Source: Diaprepes abbreviatus
Lineage: Eukaryota; Arthropoda; Insecta; Coleoptera; Curculionidae
DNA: 64,000 bases
NCBI GenBank assembly: GCA_034092305.1
Contig: JASJET010000032.1
Coordinates: 7,494,001 to 7,558,000, forward strand
Reading direction: 5' to 3'
The notes under the pieces are model-generated. The model worked only from the letters and a program-made list of their open reading frames with translations. It was not told the origin of the DNA and did not search any database. This document shows positions 17,428 to 29,137 of this stretch, one piece after another. How positions within the stretch are numbered: the first letter of the stretch is position 1; each line of letters begins with the position of its first letter. A program made the translations under genes and the position numbers.

Positions 17428-20400
17428 CAGCTTCAACCAGTACCTCAGATAATTTTAATACAATAGTTAGTTCAGTGGTTGAGAAGATAATACAAGTAAA
17501 TAGATTAATTAAAACAAAAAATGATTATATATTTTGGATAGGATATATTCGAAAAACAATTAAATTAATTGAAAAATGTGAAAAAAAAAAAATTAAAATA
17601 TTTGGGTTAGCTGCAATATAATCTAATAGCAATAGAATCTAATTTAACAATATTAAAATATTACAAAACAATTTTTAAAAATAAAAAAAGATATAAATTT
17701 AGTAATTCTATTAATTTTAAAAATTTAATAAAGAATTTAGAATGGTAAGATCTTGAACTTTGTTTTCAAGGAAGAATAAGGACAGGTACTATTTCAAATT
17801 TAAATATAAAAGATCCTATAATATTTTTAAATAAAGCATATAAAAGTTTTTCCTTAAAAATAAAGAAAGAATTAAAACGCTCTTTATTAAAAGTAAATAC
17901 TACTTTTTCAGCTATATTTATAAAACCACAAACTTTTCAAACTGATCTTAAACATTTTTTTACTGAAAACCAAATCATAGATAAAAATACTAATTTAAAA
18001 AATTGGTATACTGAAAATGTTAAAAATAAAATTTTATTAAAATTAAAAAGTTTTCAAAAAAAGGACAGCGGATACGCCCTTTATGAAAGTATAGGATTAA
18101 AAGTAAATATAAATAATTATTCTCCAATAAACTGTGGCTATTCAACATACGTTAAATTACCAAAATTTATTCAAAATACAAAAAGCGTCATTAATATTAA
18201 AAATAATGATGTATATTGTTTTTATGGTCTATTGTTTGTGCTTTATACCCATGTCACTCAATGAAAAACAAACTACTTACTTCTTCTTATCCTCATTTCA
18301 GTGAAGTATTAAAATATAATAATATTAATTTTCCAATTCAACTTCATGATATACCAAAATTTAAGGATTTAAATCAAATATCTATTAATGTTTTTAAAAT
18401 TAGAAGGAAAAAATCTGATGTAGTTCCATTATGTTTAAGTGAAAAAAAAATTTTCAGCAAGAATTAATTTATTATTACTTTCTAATAAAAATACCTATCA
18501 TTTTGCGTTTATCAACAATTTATCACGAATATTAAATAAACAAATGGGTAACCTAACTCATAAAAAATGGTTTTGTGAAAGATGTCTTAATCATTTTAAG
18601 AGGCAAAATAATTTAACTAAACATTTTGAATTATGTAAAACAATGAATGAAACAAAGATAACTTTACCTACCAAAAATAATAATATCTTAAAACTTACTA
18701 ATTTTAAACTTAAACAAAAAATTCCTTTTGTTATCTATGAAGATTTAGAAAGTATTTTACTTAAACAAAATGATTTTGAAAATGATAAAACAAAAATATT
18801 TCAAATGCATGAACCTTTCAGTATTGCCTTCTATTTAAAATGTTCTTATGGTAATTCTTTATCAGACTTTAAATTGTATACAGATAAAGATTGCATAGAT
18901 TGGTTTGTTAATGAACTAAAAAAAATATCAATTAAAATTAAAAATATTTTCGACAATATAATAACAATGGATCCTCTAAACAATGAAGAATGGCATAATT
19001 TTAAATCGGCAAATCATTGTCAAATTTATTTAAAACAAATTACTGAAAACATAAAAAAATCAGAGATCATTGTCATTTTACCGGTAAATTTCGTGGTGCC
19101 GCACATAACTCATGTAATTTAAATTTTAAAACTAATTTAATAATTCCAGTTTTATTTCATAATTTATCTGGATACGATGGACACTTCTTAATTAAGGCCC
19201 TTAGTACCAATATAGAGGGAAAAATGTCTCTTTTACCAATTATTAAAGAAAAATACATTTTTTTTACTAAACATATTAAAAATTCGAATATTCAATTTAG
19301 ATTTGTAGATTCATTTCGATTTATGGCTGCAAGTCTTGGTGACTTACCTTCATATTTACCTAATACTAAAAAAATATTTTAAGATGTTATTATAAAAATG
19401 ATGAATAATTTAATTTATTAACTCATAAAGGAATATTTCCTTACGAATATTTAGACTGTTGGGAAAAATTACAAGATACTCAGTTACCATCCAAAGAATT
19501 GTTTTATAGTTCTTTAAAAAACGAACATATTTCCGAAGAAGATTATAGTTTTGCTTGTAAAGTTTGGAATAGTTTTAAAATTAAAACTTTAAAAGAGTAT
19601 GCGGAAATATATCTTATAACTGATGTGCTTTTTTTAGCTGACATTTTTGAAAATTTTAGAGAAACATGTATAAACACATATAAGCTGGATCCTTTATGGA
19701 CTTATACTAATTCAGGTTTAGCATATCAAATTGTACTTCCATTAGGTATTGAATTAGAATTATTAACTGATATTGATATGATTCTATTTATTGAAAAAGG
19801 AATACGAGGGGGTATTGCACAATGCTCTAATCGATATGGAAAAGCTAATAATAAATATATAGAAACGAAATACGATCCAAATTTATCTTCATCTTATATT
19901 ATGTATTTTGATGTAAATAATCTATATGGAACAGCAATGAGTTTACCATTACCAGAAAAACATTTTGAGTGGATAAATAATAATTTTATATCTAATGATA
20001 TTCTAAATATTCCAGATAATAGTCCTGTAGGATAGTAGATTTAGAATATCCTAAAGAACTATTCCATTTACATATGGATTTACCATTATGTCCAGAACAT
20101 TTACGTCCACCCTCTTCAAAATTTAAAAATACAAAATTATTTACTACACTTTTTCCTAAAAAAAGAATAGTTATTCATTATATAAATTCAAAACAAGCTT
20201 TAAAATTAAATTTAAAACTAATAAAAATACATGGAGTTTTAAAATTTACTCAGTCTAATTGGTTAAAAAATTACATGGAATTAAATACAGAGTTACGAAA
20301 GCAAAGTAAAAATGATTTCGAAAAGAATATTTTTACGTAATTAAATAATGCATTTTTCGGGGAAACAATAGAAAATGTTCGAAAACATAAAGACGTTAAA

Positions 20401-21191
20401 TTAGTAACACACTGGTCTGGTCGATATGCTGCTAATTATTATATTTCCAAGGCAAATTTTCATAGCTGTTCTATAATAGCTGGCGATTTAATACTTATTG
20501 AAATGTCCCGTTTAGAAATAAAATTAAATAAGCCAATTTATGCAGGATTCAGTATATTAGACCTTTCAAAAACATTTTTATATGATTTTCATTACAATTA
20601 TATAAAAAATAATTTTCAAAATAAAGTAAAATTATTATATACAGATACAGATTCATTAATATATCATTTTCATGTGGATGATAGCTATCAATATATTAAA
20701 GATGATATTCATAAGTTCGATACATATGACTATCCTGATAACAATATTTATAATATTCCACGTAAAAATGAAAAAGTTCTTGGTTTAATGAAAGATGAAC
20801 TTAATGGAACTATTATTAATGAATTTATTGGATTAAGATCAAAAATGTACACTTTACAAATGTATAAAACACATTTGGAACTAGAAAAAATGTAGAGAAA
20901 CTTAAAAGAAAAGGTACAAATAAAAAATATATTGATAATTTTATTAACAATCATGGTACTATTACGAAAGCTAAGGGTATAACTAAAGCTGCTCTTAAAA
21001 TCATTACATCTGATGATTATTATAAATGTCTATTTAATAATAATATTTCTGAAACTAGTCAAAAAATTATTAAATCAAAATTACATCAAGGATATACCAT
21101 AGAACAAAAAAAAATTGCATTAAATCCATATGATGATAAAAGAATAGTAAATTATTCATTAACAGATACTTTATCATGGGGCTTTAAATAA
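17428..21191 (+). pseudogene. Protein-primed family B DNA polymerase, block E
   Basis: About 3.7 kb of discontinuous frames. An N-terminal region (17428-18470) leads to a CFYGLLFVLYTH segment typical of these insect-element polymerases. The exonuclease motif reads YEDLES (near 18740), followed by a zinc-like C-x2-C...H pattern at 18570-18630 (CERCLNHF, HFELC). Polymerase motif A is intact (YFDVNNLYGTAMS, near 19905), motif B is degenerate (NNAFFGETIEN, near 20345) with a stop at its Lys, and motif C is intact (YTDTDSLI, near 20640). The end is TLSWGFK at 21189. Such enzymes replicate Polinton DNA from terminal proteins. It is non-functional because of many stops. Confidence 0.85.
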
Positions 21192-21395
21192 TCATTTTTT
21201 CTAATTAATCGAAATGTTTGTAATTATCAAAAAGAAATCATTGAAAATAATAATTTCAAAAAGTATAAAAAAATATATTTTTTTACATTATTTAAAAATT
21301 ATGGATATCTGAAAAAAATATGACCTAATAGAATCTAACTACCCAGGTAATATTTGTATTTTATATAATATGTATTTTTTTATTTTTTTTCCGGG

Positions 21396-21820
21396 TTAAA
21401 GTTAAAAAGATCCATCCAAAGCCACTTATTCCTACAAAAACAAAAGGCAAATCTTCAGGATACGACCTGTACACTTTGTCAAACGTTTCAATTAACCCCA
21501 GATCAAGAGTTTTAGTAGGAACCGGAATTTAGCTTCAATTACCCAACGATCATTACGCCGAAATTAGAGCAAGATCTGGTTTAAGTCTTTTCTATGGAAT
21601 ATAAGTTGGGGCTGGAATTATTGACGAAGACTATCAAGGCGAGATTAAAGTTGTCCTCTATAATCATTCCGATTCTACATATATTGTTTGTCAAGGCTAT
21701 AGAATATCCCAGTTAATTATTAAAAAATCAGTAAATTCCATTTTAGTAGATAACACTGAAAGTGAGGTTTTAGACCAATCACAAAGAGGAACTAAAAGTT
21801 TTGGGTCATCTGGACTTTAG
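21396..21820 (+). pseudogene. dUTPase (dUTP pyrophosphatase), block E
   Basis: All five trimeric-dUTPase motifs can be read in one frame: SSGYDLYT, the RSGLS core, GAGIIDEDYQGEI with the catalytic Asp, RISQLII and the C-terminal RGTKSFGSSG. Two in-frame stops interrupt it (near 21530 and 21602). No ATG lies directly upstream; a T-rich tract ending CCGG at about 21393 follows a GTAATATTTG donor-like site at 21345, so a decayed intron is possible. dUTPase limits uracil incorporation and is common in AT-rich DNA viruses. It lies downstream of the polymerase on the same strand. Confidence 0.85.
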
Positions 21821-21833
21821 AAAAAAAAATACT

Positions 21834-22427
21834 ATGGAAACATTTAATCCATTAAATCAAGATCGCATTAAATTTATTTCGAAAAAATTTCAGCCCTGTA
21901 TACAAGATAATGTATTAAAAATTATAATATCAATAATCTTATTACTAAAAGAAAAAAATTTTAGAATATGTTGTGCTGGAGGATACGCTTCTTATATTTT
22001 TAAGCGTACCAATAAATATATAGATATTGATCTGTTTATAGAAGAAACAGAATCCTTTACAAATTTTTATAAAATAAATTCATTTATTTCTACTGCCTTA
22101 AAACAAAAAAAACACTATGAATTTATAAATCAGGAATATACTATTTAACACCATTTAAATCATATTGAATAAGAATAAAATTGAAAACAAAGATTATATT
22201 ATTGATATAGTATTTATTCAATCAAATCCACAAATTCAAATATGGAACATTGGGTCTGGATAATAATTAATGATTTCGATTTGGATATTTGTAAAAGTGC
22301 ATTTTATATTGATGAATTTAAAGAAATACTTCAAATTGTCATGCCACAACAAATATCAGTTGAACATTTTAAAGATATACAAGATATTAAACTACATAAA
22401 AAAGAAAATATATTGATCGCTCCTTAG
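21834..22427 (+). pseudogene. Nucleotidyltransferase-like protein, block E
   Basis: ATG 21834 lies 13 bp after the dUTPase stop. The ORF runs 105 codons, then a frameshift leads to the segment 22242-22427. The first part has CCAGGYASYIFKRTN followed by YIDIDLFIE, which fits the GG...R...DxD active-site pattern of the pol-beta-type nucleotidyltransferase superfamily. The second part has FDLDICKSAFYID, which could be the third acidic strand. Substrate unknown. The gene follows the polymerase and dUTPase, so a role in nucleic-acid metabolism is plausible. Confidence 0.5.
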
Positions 22428-22429
22428 AA

Positions 22430-22820
22430 AAAAATTGCCATTAAAAACATTATGTTATAAAAAAATCACTAGTCTTCATTGAAATTTATAATTATTTTTG
22501 CATTCCTTCATTTAAATTTTATAATTATTACATATTCTTATAAATATAATTAAGAGTTCGCTTACATATTTGGAAATGAATCAAAATTATATTTTTTTCA
22601 GGTATTGTTACTTAGAATTATATATTTTTTTTCAGGTATTCTTTCTTAGAATTATATATTTTTTCAGCTGTTGTTTCTTTTTGGGTGTTTTTTTTGCTGA
22701 ATTGGTTATATGGTCTTGGTTTCTTTGTTGAAGAGGCAACATTTTAGTAATCAGCTCTTGTTTTTAGGTTTTTCCGAATCTATTTATACCATTATTATTA
22801 AAGTTTACTTTCAGTATTTA
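22430..22820. other. Spacer with threefold TTTTTTCAG repeat
   Basis: Non-coding. Between about 22587 and 22680 a unit of some 36-39 bp (TTTTTTCAGGTATT, then CTTAGAATTATATA) occurs three times. Each unit carries a splice-acceptor-like T tract plus CAG. TATTTATACC near 22780 may be a weak promoter for the next gene. Confidence 0.6.
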
Positions 22821-22824
22821 TAAA

Positions 22825-23043
22825 ATGTCAGTCCCAGCAACACATAAGTGTCCTAAATGTAAAGGCGAATCTGATGTTCCAAATGACAATTGTTTAGGAT
22901 GTGATTTACAGCGATATTTTAAAGAAGAAGATAAATCTAAACATTTACCCTCTGGTTATTTAGAGAGTAAGGAAAGAGAAGGAAATATTACAAACAATTA
23001 TCGAAACAATAATCAAAACAATGGTCACCAATCAAATAGATAA
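22825..23043 (+). CDS. Small zinc-ribbon protein
   Basis: An intact 72-codon ORF starting MSVPATHKCPKCKGE. It has C9-x2-C12 and C23-x2-C26 as a compact four-Cys zinc site, then an Asn/Gln/Arg-rich tail (NNYRNNNQNNGHQ). Such short zinc ribbons in DNA viruses often act in transcription or binding, but I cannot assign a function. It shares orientation with the polymerase block. Confidence 0.5.
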   Translation: MSVPATHKCPKCKGESDVPNDNCLGCDLQRYFKEEDKSKHLPSGYLESKEREGNITNNYRNNNQNNGHQSNR

Positions 23044-23146
23044 ATTTACTTATATATGTATTTTCTTTTTTAAATAAGATTATTTAGTATAATTTATAAT
23101 TTACAAGAGAAAATTTATTTTTATTGTTAGTATATAAGAAGATATA

Positions 23147-23359
23147 ATGGAGAATGAAAAAATGTGTTTTGTTCGTGGATGTCGTGAATCAGCTACTAAT
23201 TGGGTAACATATAAAAGAAATGGTCACAAAATGGTCTGTGAACTTAACAGTTTTTGTTGTAAATATGGCAAAAATCGAAGAGATAGATTCACATATTTTT
23301 ATAAATTTAATAAAAATTTCTATAGTAAAAATTGTTTTGTAAATAAATTTGGTATTTAA
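23147..23359 (+). CDS. Small Cys-rich basic protein
   Basis: An intact 70-codon ORF. Cysteines lie at C7, C11, C31, C37, C38 and C63, and the protein is rich in Lys, Arg, Phe and Tyr (KNRRDRFTYFYKF). There is no signal peptide. It may bind zinc. I do not recognise it; its position just after the zinc-ribbon gene suggests the same transcription unit. Confidence 0.4.
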   Translation: MENEKMCFVRGCRESATNWVTYKRNGHKMVCELNSFCCKYGKNRRDRFTYFYKFNKNFYSKNCFVNKFGI

Positions 23360-23536
23360 ACAGTGTTTTATTTAAGCCAATAAAAAACCCATATATTTTT
23401 TTAAATAATCATCTTTATTTAGAATTTAAAAAAAAACAATTCAAATTTATACATTCATGTTTTCTTTTAATTAGATCAAAATTTCATCAATACTCATTTT
23501 ATTAAATTCAATGTCTTTTAGGCTTATTTTATTGGA

Positions 23537-23728
23537 TTAATCTTCTTCATTATCAGCTATATAACCATTAGATATATCTTTTTCTTTTTCGTTGTCTATT
23601 GTATAACCACTAGATAAAGTACATTCCTCATGATAACCACAAGGGAAAGTACATTCTTCATAATGTACATTTACGCTTACAGAATCATAATTTGTTACCA
23701 GAAAATTATCAAATACACAATCAAACAT
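23537..23728 (-). CDS. Small acidic protein with short internal repeats
   Basis: An intact 63-codon ORF. It contains two related units, YEECTFPCGYHEECTLSSGY, followed by an acidic end with NGYIADNEED matching an earlier GYTIDNEKE. It is convergent with the preceding gene. No family recognised. The internal repeats make it more than a random ORF, but still uncertain. Confidence 0.35.
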   Translation of the reverse strand: MFDCVFDNFLVTNYDSVSVNVHYEECTFPCGYHEECTLSSGYTIDNEKEKDISNGYIADNEED

Positions 23729-24420
23729 ATATGATTTAATTACTTTAGTACAAATTAATTAATTATTTTTTTTAAATCGCAACTTTACAAAACATAGAGA
23801 ACCCATTTTTACTTAATATACAACTATGTTCAAATATAAAATAAAACTAAATAAATTAATATTAAAAAAAAAAAAACTTTAAATTAATAAAAGCTTCCGT
23901 GAACCAGGATGAGGTCATGCATGTAGTCATCTAGCCGAGCCCAAGTTTAACCTGAACAAACATGAATTTATATTAATCACACTTTATACATGAATCATCC
24001 AAATTACGACATATTTACTTCTTTCAAAGTATTGCAGAAGAAGTTATTTTTAGCTGTGACTAATTAAAATTCTTGGAAAACTAGTACACACCCAATTATT
24101 AGAACCTCTCTGACGCTTCGGCCTAGCTCGGTATTCTTCGGCATTTTTCTTCTTGCTTCTGGGTTTTTCAAGGTCATTGCTGAAGAAGTAAAGAAGTCGA
24201 TGGAAAATACCGCCCCCGAAGAACCTCGACGCCAAAGAACTAATTACGTCACTGGTATTTCTTGGAATTCTTACTTCTTAAGGGTAGTTCTTTCAAGGTC
24301 ATTGCTGAAGAAGTGAAGAAGTCAATGGAACATGCCATCCAAAGTCACAGTAACGCCCCAGATCCACTACTTACATCAACTCCTGACATTTCAACTCAGA
24401 CTTAGAAAACTTTGACAATT
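23729..24420. other. Spacer before copy C polymerase, with direct repeat
   Basis: No gene called. A 39-bp direct repeat lies at about 24168-24206 and 24294-24332 (CAAGGTCATTGCTGAAGAAG, then AAGAAGTC and ATGGAA). Read on the plus strand, both copies encode FKVIAEEVKKSME. The second lies in a coding-like frame up to about 24403, so it may be part of the polymerase protein N-terminus. Confidence 0.5.
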
Positions 24421-27400
24421 TTAAAAACTAATGGGAATTCCAAAAAATGTAACTAACGATAGTGATAGCGATTCAGGTTCTAATATATTCCAAAATTTCT
24501 TTGGAATTATTAAAAATACAAATTTAAACTTTGAAATTTCTAAAAATGAAGACAATTTTGAAGTAATTTCTAGTAAACTTGCTTTTTCTTCTTCAACTTC
24601 ATTCAAAGGTTCAAACGATCTAAAAAAATTATAAAATTTTTAATTCGTCACAAAATGCTAGTAGTGGTAATAGGGGGGTTCCTGGGAGAGGCTTCTGGGG
24701 GGGGGGGGAGGATGATTCACAAGGAAATTATGAAATTTCGTATTGTAGTGAAGATTTGGCAACATTTTTAAAGGGGGTGATGTTTTAAGTGAACATCCTA
24801 ACAAAAATTCACCAAACCTTTTCGAAGAGTCGAGTTCGCAAGAGAGTCAAAATTTATTTGATATACCATGTGCACAAGAAAGATTAGGGAACCATTTCAC
24901 CAATTTCCAAATTTACCAAAAATTTTAAAAAATTTTCCACCTAATTTTGATGAAATTTTAAATTCTGTTTCTAAACAAACAGATATAGCGGGTGTAACAC
25001 AATTAATTATGAAGTTCAAAGAACTACTTGTGTTGAACTAAACATAGAACTTTTTGGCCTCTACCTGAATCCTTCAAATGATAATCATGATGTAAAGTCT
25101 TTTAATACGCCATTTCGGATTTTATGTAGTACCACTGACTTAGCTCAAGAATTAGATGAAATGATTGCAATTACGGATCGAAAAGCCGATGAACTAGCAG
25201 AAAAAGATTCAGGCACACTACTTTTCTTAAATTTAAGTTTAAATTTGAATTTTAAAAATCAAATTGTTTATAACATTTTTTTATTTCATTTTAGAATGGA
25301 TTTTGCTGAAAATTTTACATGTGGAAATCAATATAAACAAATTCAACCTACTTAAGGCTTCTTCATAAATTCCTCTACCAACGGAAATAAGACAGAAAAA
25401 TGCTCTGATTAACATTCAAAACAACAATGCTGCTTTGCATGGGCTGTATTTGCATCTCTGCATTCACCGACATGACCAATAGACAGAGTGGAATCATATC
25501 CTCATTATACAACAATTTTAAACTTTCAAGGTATTCATTTTCCTATGACTTTAAACAAAATATTTAAATTTGAAAATCTCAATAATATTTCTGTTAATGT
25601 TTATGGCTTAGAAAAAATAAAAAAGAATTTTAAAACCGAAATCGTAATTATAGGACCTTTACATTATACCAAAAATAAGCGAGATCGTCATATTAATTTA
25701 TTATTAATAGGAGACCATAATGACAATTTTCATTACTGTTACATATCAAATTTAGCAAGATTGATTTCACGACAGATATCTAAACATAATGGAAAAAAAA
25801 ATTATATGATGGCTGTTTGCAATATTTCACTACTAAACAACAGTTGGTTAGACATAATGCGGTGGATTGCTATTTTGTGAGGATAAACCTACCTTCTATT
25901 GAAAGCAAAATAAATAAATTTGGAAATATTATGCCTGGACATATTTTAAAATTTCAGATCATACAAAAACAAATTGAAGTTCCGTTCGTTATTTATGCTG
26001 ATTTCGAATGTATTCTTAAACTTTTGGAAAATAATAATCCTATTAATTTATGTCCTACTTCTCCATATACTGAAAAAAAGTTTGAACACATTTCATATTC
26101 ATTTGCATATTATATTAAATGCTCTTTTGATGATTCACTTTCAAAATTTCAAAATTATACAGGTCACAATTGTGATCAAATTTTTATACCTTATCTAGAA
26201 AGAGATGTTTTTGAGATCTATATTAAATATTTAAAACATTCAAATCCAATGAAAAAATTAAATATTTTGGAACACCTACCAAATTTTATTCCTGTAATAT
26301 TACATAATTTGCGTAATTATGATTGTCATCTATTTATAAAAATTTATGTCCTAATAAAGAACAATTATCTGTAATTGCCAAAAATAAAGAAAAATATTTA
26401 TCATTTGAAAAATCCGTTGAAGTAGATCAATATTTAGATACGAAAACAGGTCACAAAAAATCATAATTTTTATATCTTAGGTTCATTGACTCATTTCACT
26501 TTCTATCAAATTCTTTGTCAAATTTAGTTTCCATTCTTAATGACGATCAATGTAAAGAAGTGCTTAAATATTTTAATGATAAAGAAGAATTTAATTATAT
26601 TCGTTGAAAAGAAGTTTGACCTTATAAATATATTGATGACATTTCGAAATTAAATGAGACCAAATTACCAGATAAAAAATAATTTTATAACGATTTAACG
26701 GATGAACATATCACCGATGAGGAATATGAAATTTCAGAAAAATTTGTATTGAGACTTATAAATTAGATCCGGAGCATTATTACACTTTTCCTGGTTTAAG
26801 TTTTGACGCTTGTACACTGGAGTAGAATTGTAATTATTAACGGACCCAGATATGTTATATTTTTTGAAAAGTAATGTAAGAGGAGGAATCAACACTTGTG
26901 TATGCAGGAAATTTGCAGTAAACAATTTATTTCTTTCAAATTACGAACCCTCACAACCAACAGAATATATTATATACTTTACGGATATGCAATGTCTCAA
27001 TTTCTTCTACAAAAAGATTTTATTTGGCTAACAAATCAACAAATTCAAAATTTAGACATAATTGATATTTCTGATACTAATGAAAAAGGGTATGTTTTAG
27101 AAGTTGATTTAGAATACCCAGAAATTTTACATAATTTTTATAATGAATTTCCGTTTTGTTCTGAAAATTATAAGCCTCAAAATTCTAAAACTTTCAAATT
27201 CATTCCAAATTTAAAAAATAAGGAAAAATATGTAATTCACTACACTTTATTAAAACAGTGTATTAAATATGGAATGAAATTAACTAAAATACATAGAGTG
27301 ATGCAGTTTACACAGTCTCCATGATTAAAAAAATATATTGATCTTAATACAAAATTAAGAAATGAATCCACAAATGACTTTCATAAAAATTTGTATAAAT

Positions 27401-28207
27401 TGGCAAATAACAGTATTTATGGTAAAACTATTGAAAACGTTAACAAAAAAACCGATATATGTTTAGTTACTCAATGGTCGAAAAACCATAGAAAAGATGG
27501 TGCGGAAAATTTAATTGCCAAACGATCATTTAAAGATATCACTGTATTTTCTGAAAATCTAATCGCTATTCAAATGCGAAAAGTACTAGTTCAATATGAT
27601 AAACCTGTTTATGAAGGGTTTTCTATTTTAGCTATATCAAAAACTGTAATGTATGACTTTTTTTATGGTTTTTAAACCGTTATATAATGAAAATATTAAA
27701 CTTCTTTACACTGATACAGATTCCTTTATTTTGGAAATTGAGATAGATAATGTTTATGAATATATTAGGAAAAATATTGATAAATTTGATACATCAAACT
27801 ACCCTGTGAATAATATTCATGAAGTGCCAATATCCAAGTCTGTAATTGGAAAGTTTAAAGATGAATATGCTGGTGAACCGATAGAATGTTTTTATGGCAT
27901 AGGAGCAAAAGCTTATTGTGTTAAATCAGAACAGGGGTTACTTAAAAAAGCTAAGGGTATTAAGAAAAGTATTATTAAAAGACAATTAGAATTGACGCAT
28001 TATAAAGATGTGGTAGAACAAAATTCAAAACCTTTCTGTACTATGTACTTGTTTAGATCTCGACTTCACAATATTTATACAGAATTAGCTCTCACTTCTA
28101 GTGACGACAAAGGATTTAAAATTCCAAACAGTTACGATACTTTAGCATGGGGTCACCAAGATATTCCTCTTTACCAGTGGTTTATAGAACATGAAAATGA
28201 TTCTTAA
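24421..28207 (+). pseudogene. Protein-primed family B DNA polymerase, copy C
   Basis: Frames can be traced from an N-terminal region (24431-25355, Ser/Asp-rich, then helical) through the FAWAVFASLHS segment near 25440. Next comes the exonuclease motif YADFECIL (near 25995) and the region 26896-27324 where motif A should lie. There the sequence reads IYYILYGYAMSQF: the catalytic Asp with its neighbours is missing by a small in-frame deletion. Motif B (KLANNSIYGKTIEN, 27397) and motif C (YTDTDSFI, near 27710) are intact, and the last ORF 27653-28207 is unbroken. G-tract slippage at 24698 and several stops also occur. The function was replication of the element. Confidence 0.85.
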
Positions 28208-28333
28208 ATTCAAGGTTAAAAGAGCTCATCTCCTTTTATTTTTTAAGGATTAAACTTAAGTATTTAGGTTTAGATTAAATTTCAAAATATCACTTCAAAA
28301 TACACCTTTGATAAGTTTACAGTAATAATGTGT

Positions 28334-29098
28334 TTAGAATCTTTTGAAACCTCCTTCAATATATTCATTTTTACTATCTTTTAATAAATAGGTGGGTGGA
28401 TCTGTTAACTGATCCTTTCTAATTTGAAAAATTTCAGTTGATCTATTTGGAGTCTATCCTTTAATTGGAAATTCTAACAAAATCATTTTCTTTAAATTTA
28501 GTGCACTTTAAATCAAATATATTTTTTTAAAAGTAAAAGAATCTTGCAGTATAGCTTTCTCATTTTTTTTATTAACAGGTCTATATCCTGAAGTTCTCTG
28601 AATAGTATTATTATATTTTTCAATAATAGTTGGTAGAATAGAGTATCATTGATAATTCCCTCTATTACTAAAATATTTCCACATTATATTTTTTAAAATT
28701 CGATTTACACGTTCTACTAAACTCGCTTTTAGGTTAGAGTAAGTATTATAATGAATAATTTTGTAATAATTCATAAGATCTTTGAAATCTTTATTGAAAA
28801 ATTCTTTTTCCAAATCTGTCTGTAAATTTTTTGGTTTATTTGTTTTTTCTAAAAATTTTTTCATAGCTTCAGTTACATCTTTTCCTTTTTTACTTTTAAG
28901 GGGTTGAGTCCAAACATATTTTGAAAATGCATTTATTATTACCAAAATATATCTAAAACCTCTATTAAATTTGGAATAAGGTTGCATCTCCACCAAATCA
29001 GCTTGCCATAAGTCATTTAAGCTTTTAACAATAGTTCTTCTTCTTCTTGCCTGTTTATGTAGTTCATTTACCACTGTTTCTTTAATATTTTCACTCAT
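28334..29098 (-). pseudogene. Retroviral-type DDE integrase, copy C
   Basis: The ORF 28646-29098 (150 codons) holds the whole catalytic triad: D34 in WQADLVEM, D95 in LQTDLEKEF and E129 in SLVERVNR, with 33 residues between the last two, as in copy A. A stop near 28645 and further stops follow. The C-terminal part ends near 28334 without the chromodomain-like tail seen in copy A. The usual Gly after D95 is Glu here. It converges tail to tail with the polymerase. Confidence 0.85.
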
Positions 29099-29137
29099 AG
29101 AACTAAAACAAATTTTTAAATACCTTCTTTAAATAAT

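Noticed and set aside
28334..29098. Copy C integrase as a retrovirus or gypsy integrase
   Set aside because: It lies in a polymerase/capsid gene cluster without LTRs or RT, and matches the copy A integrase, which fits Polintons.
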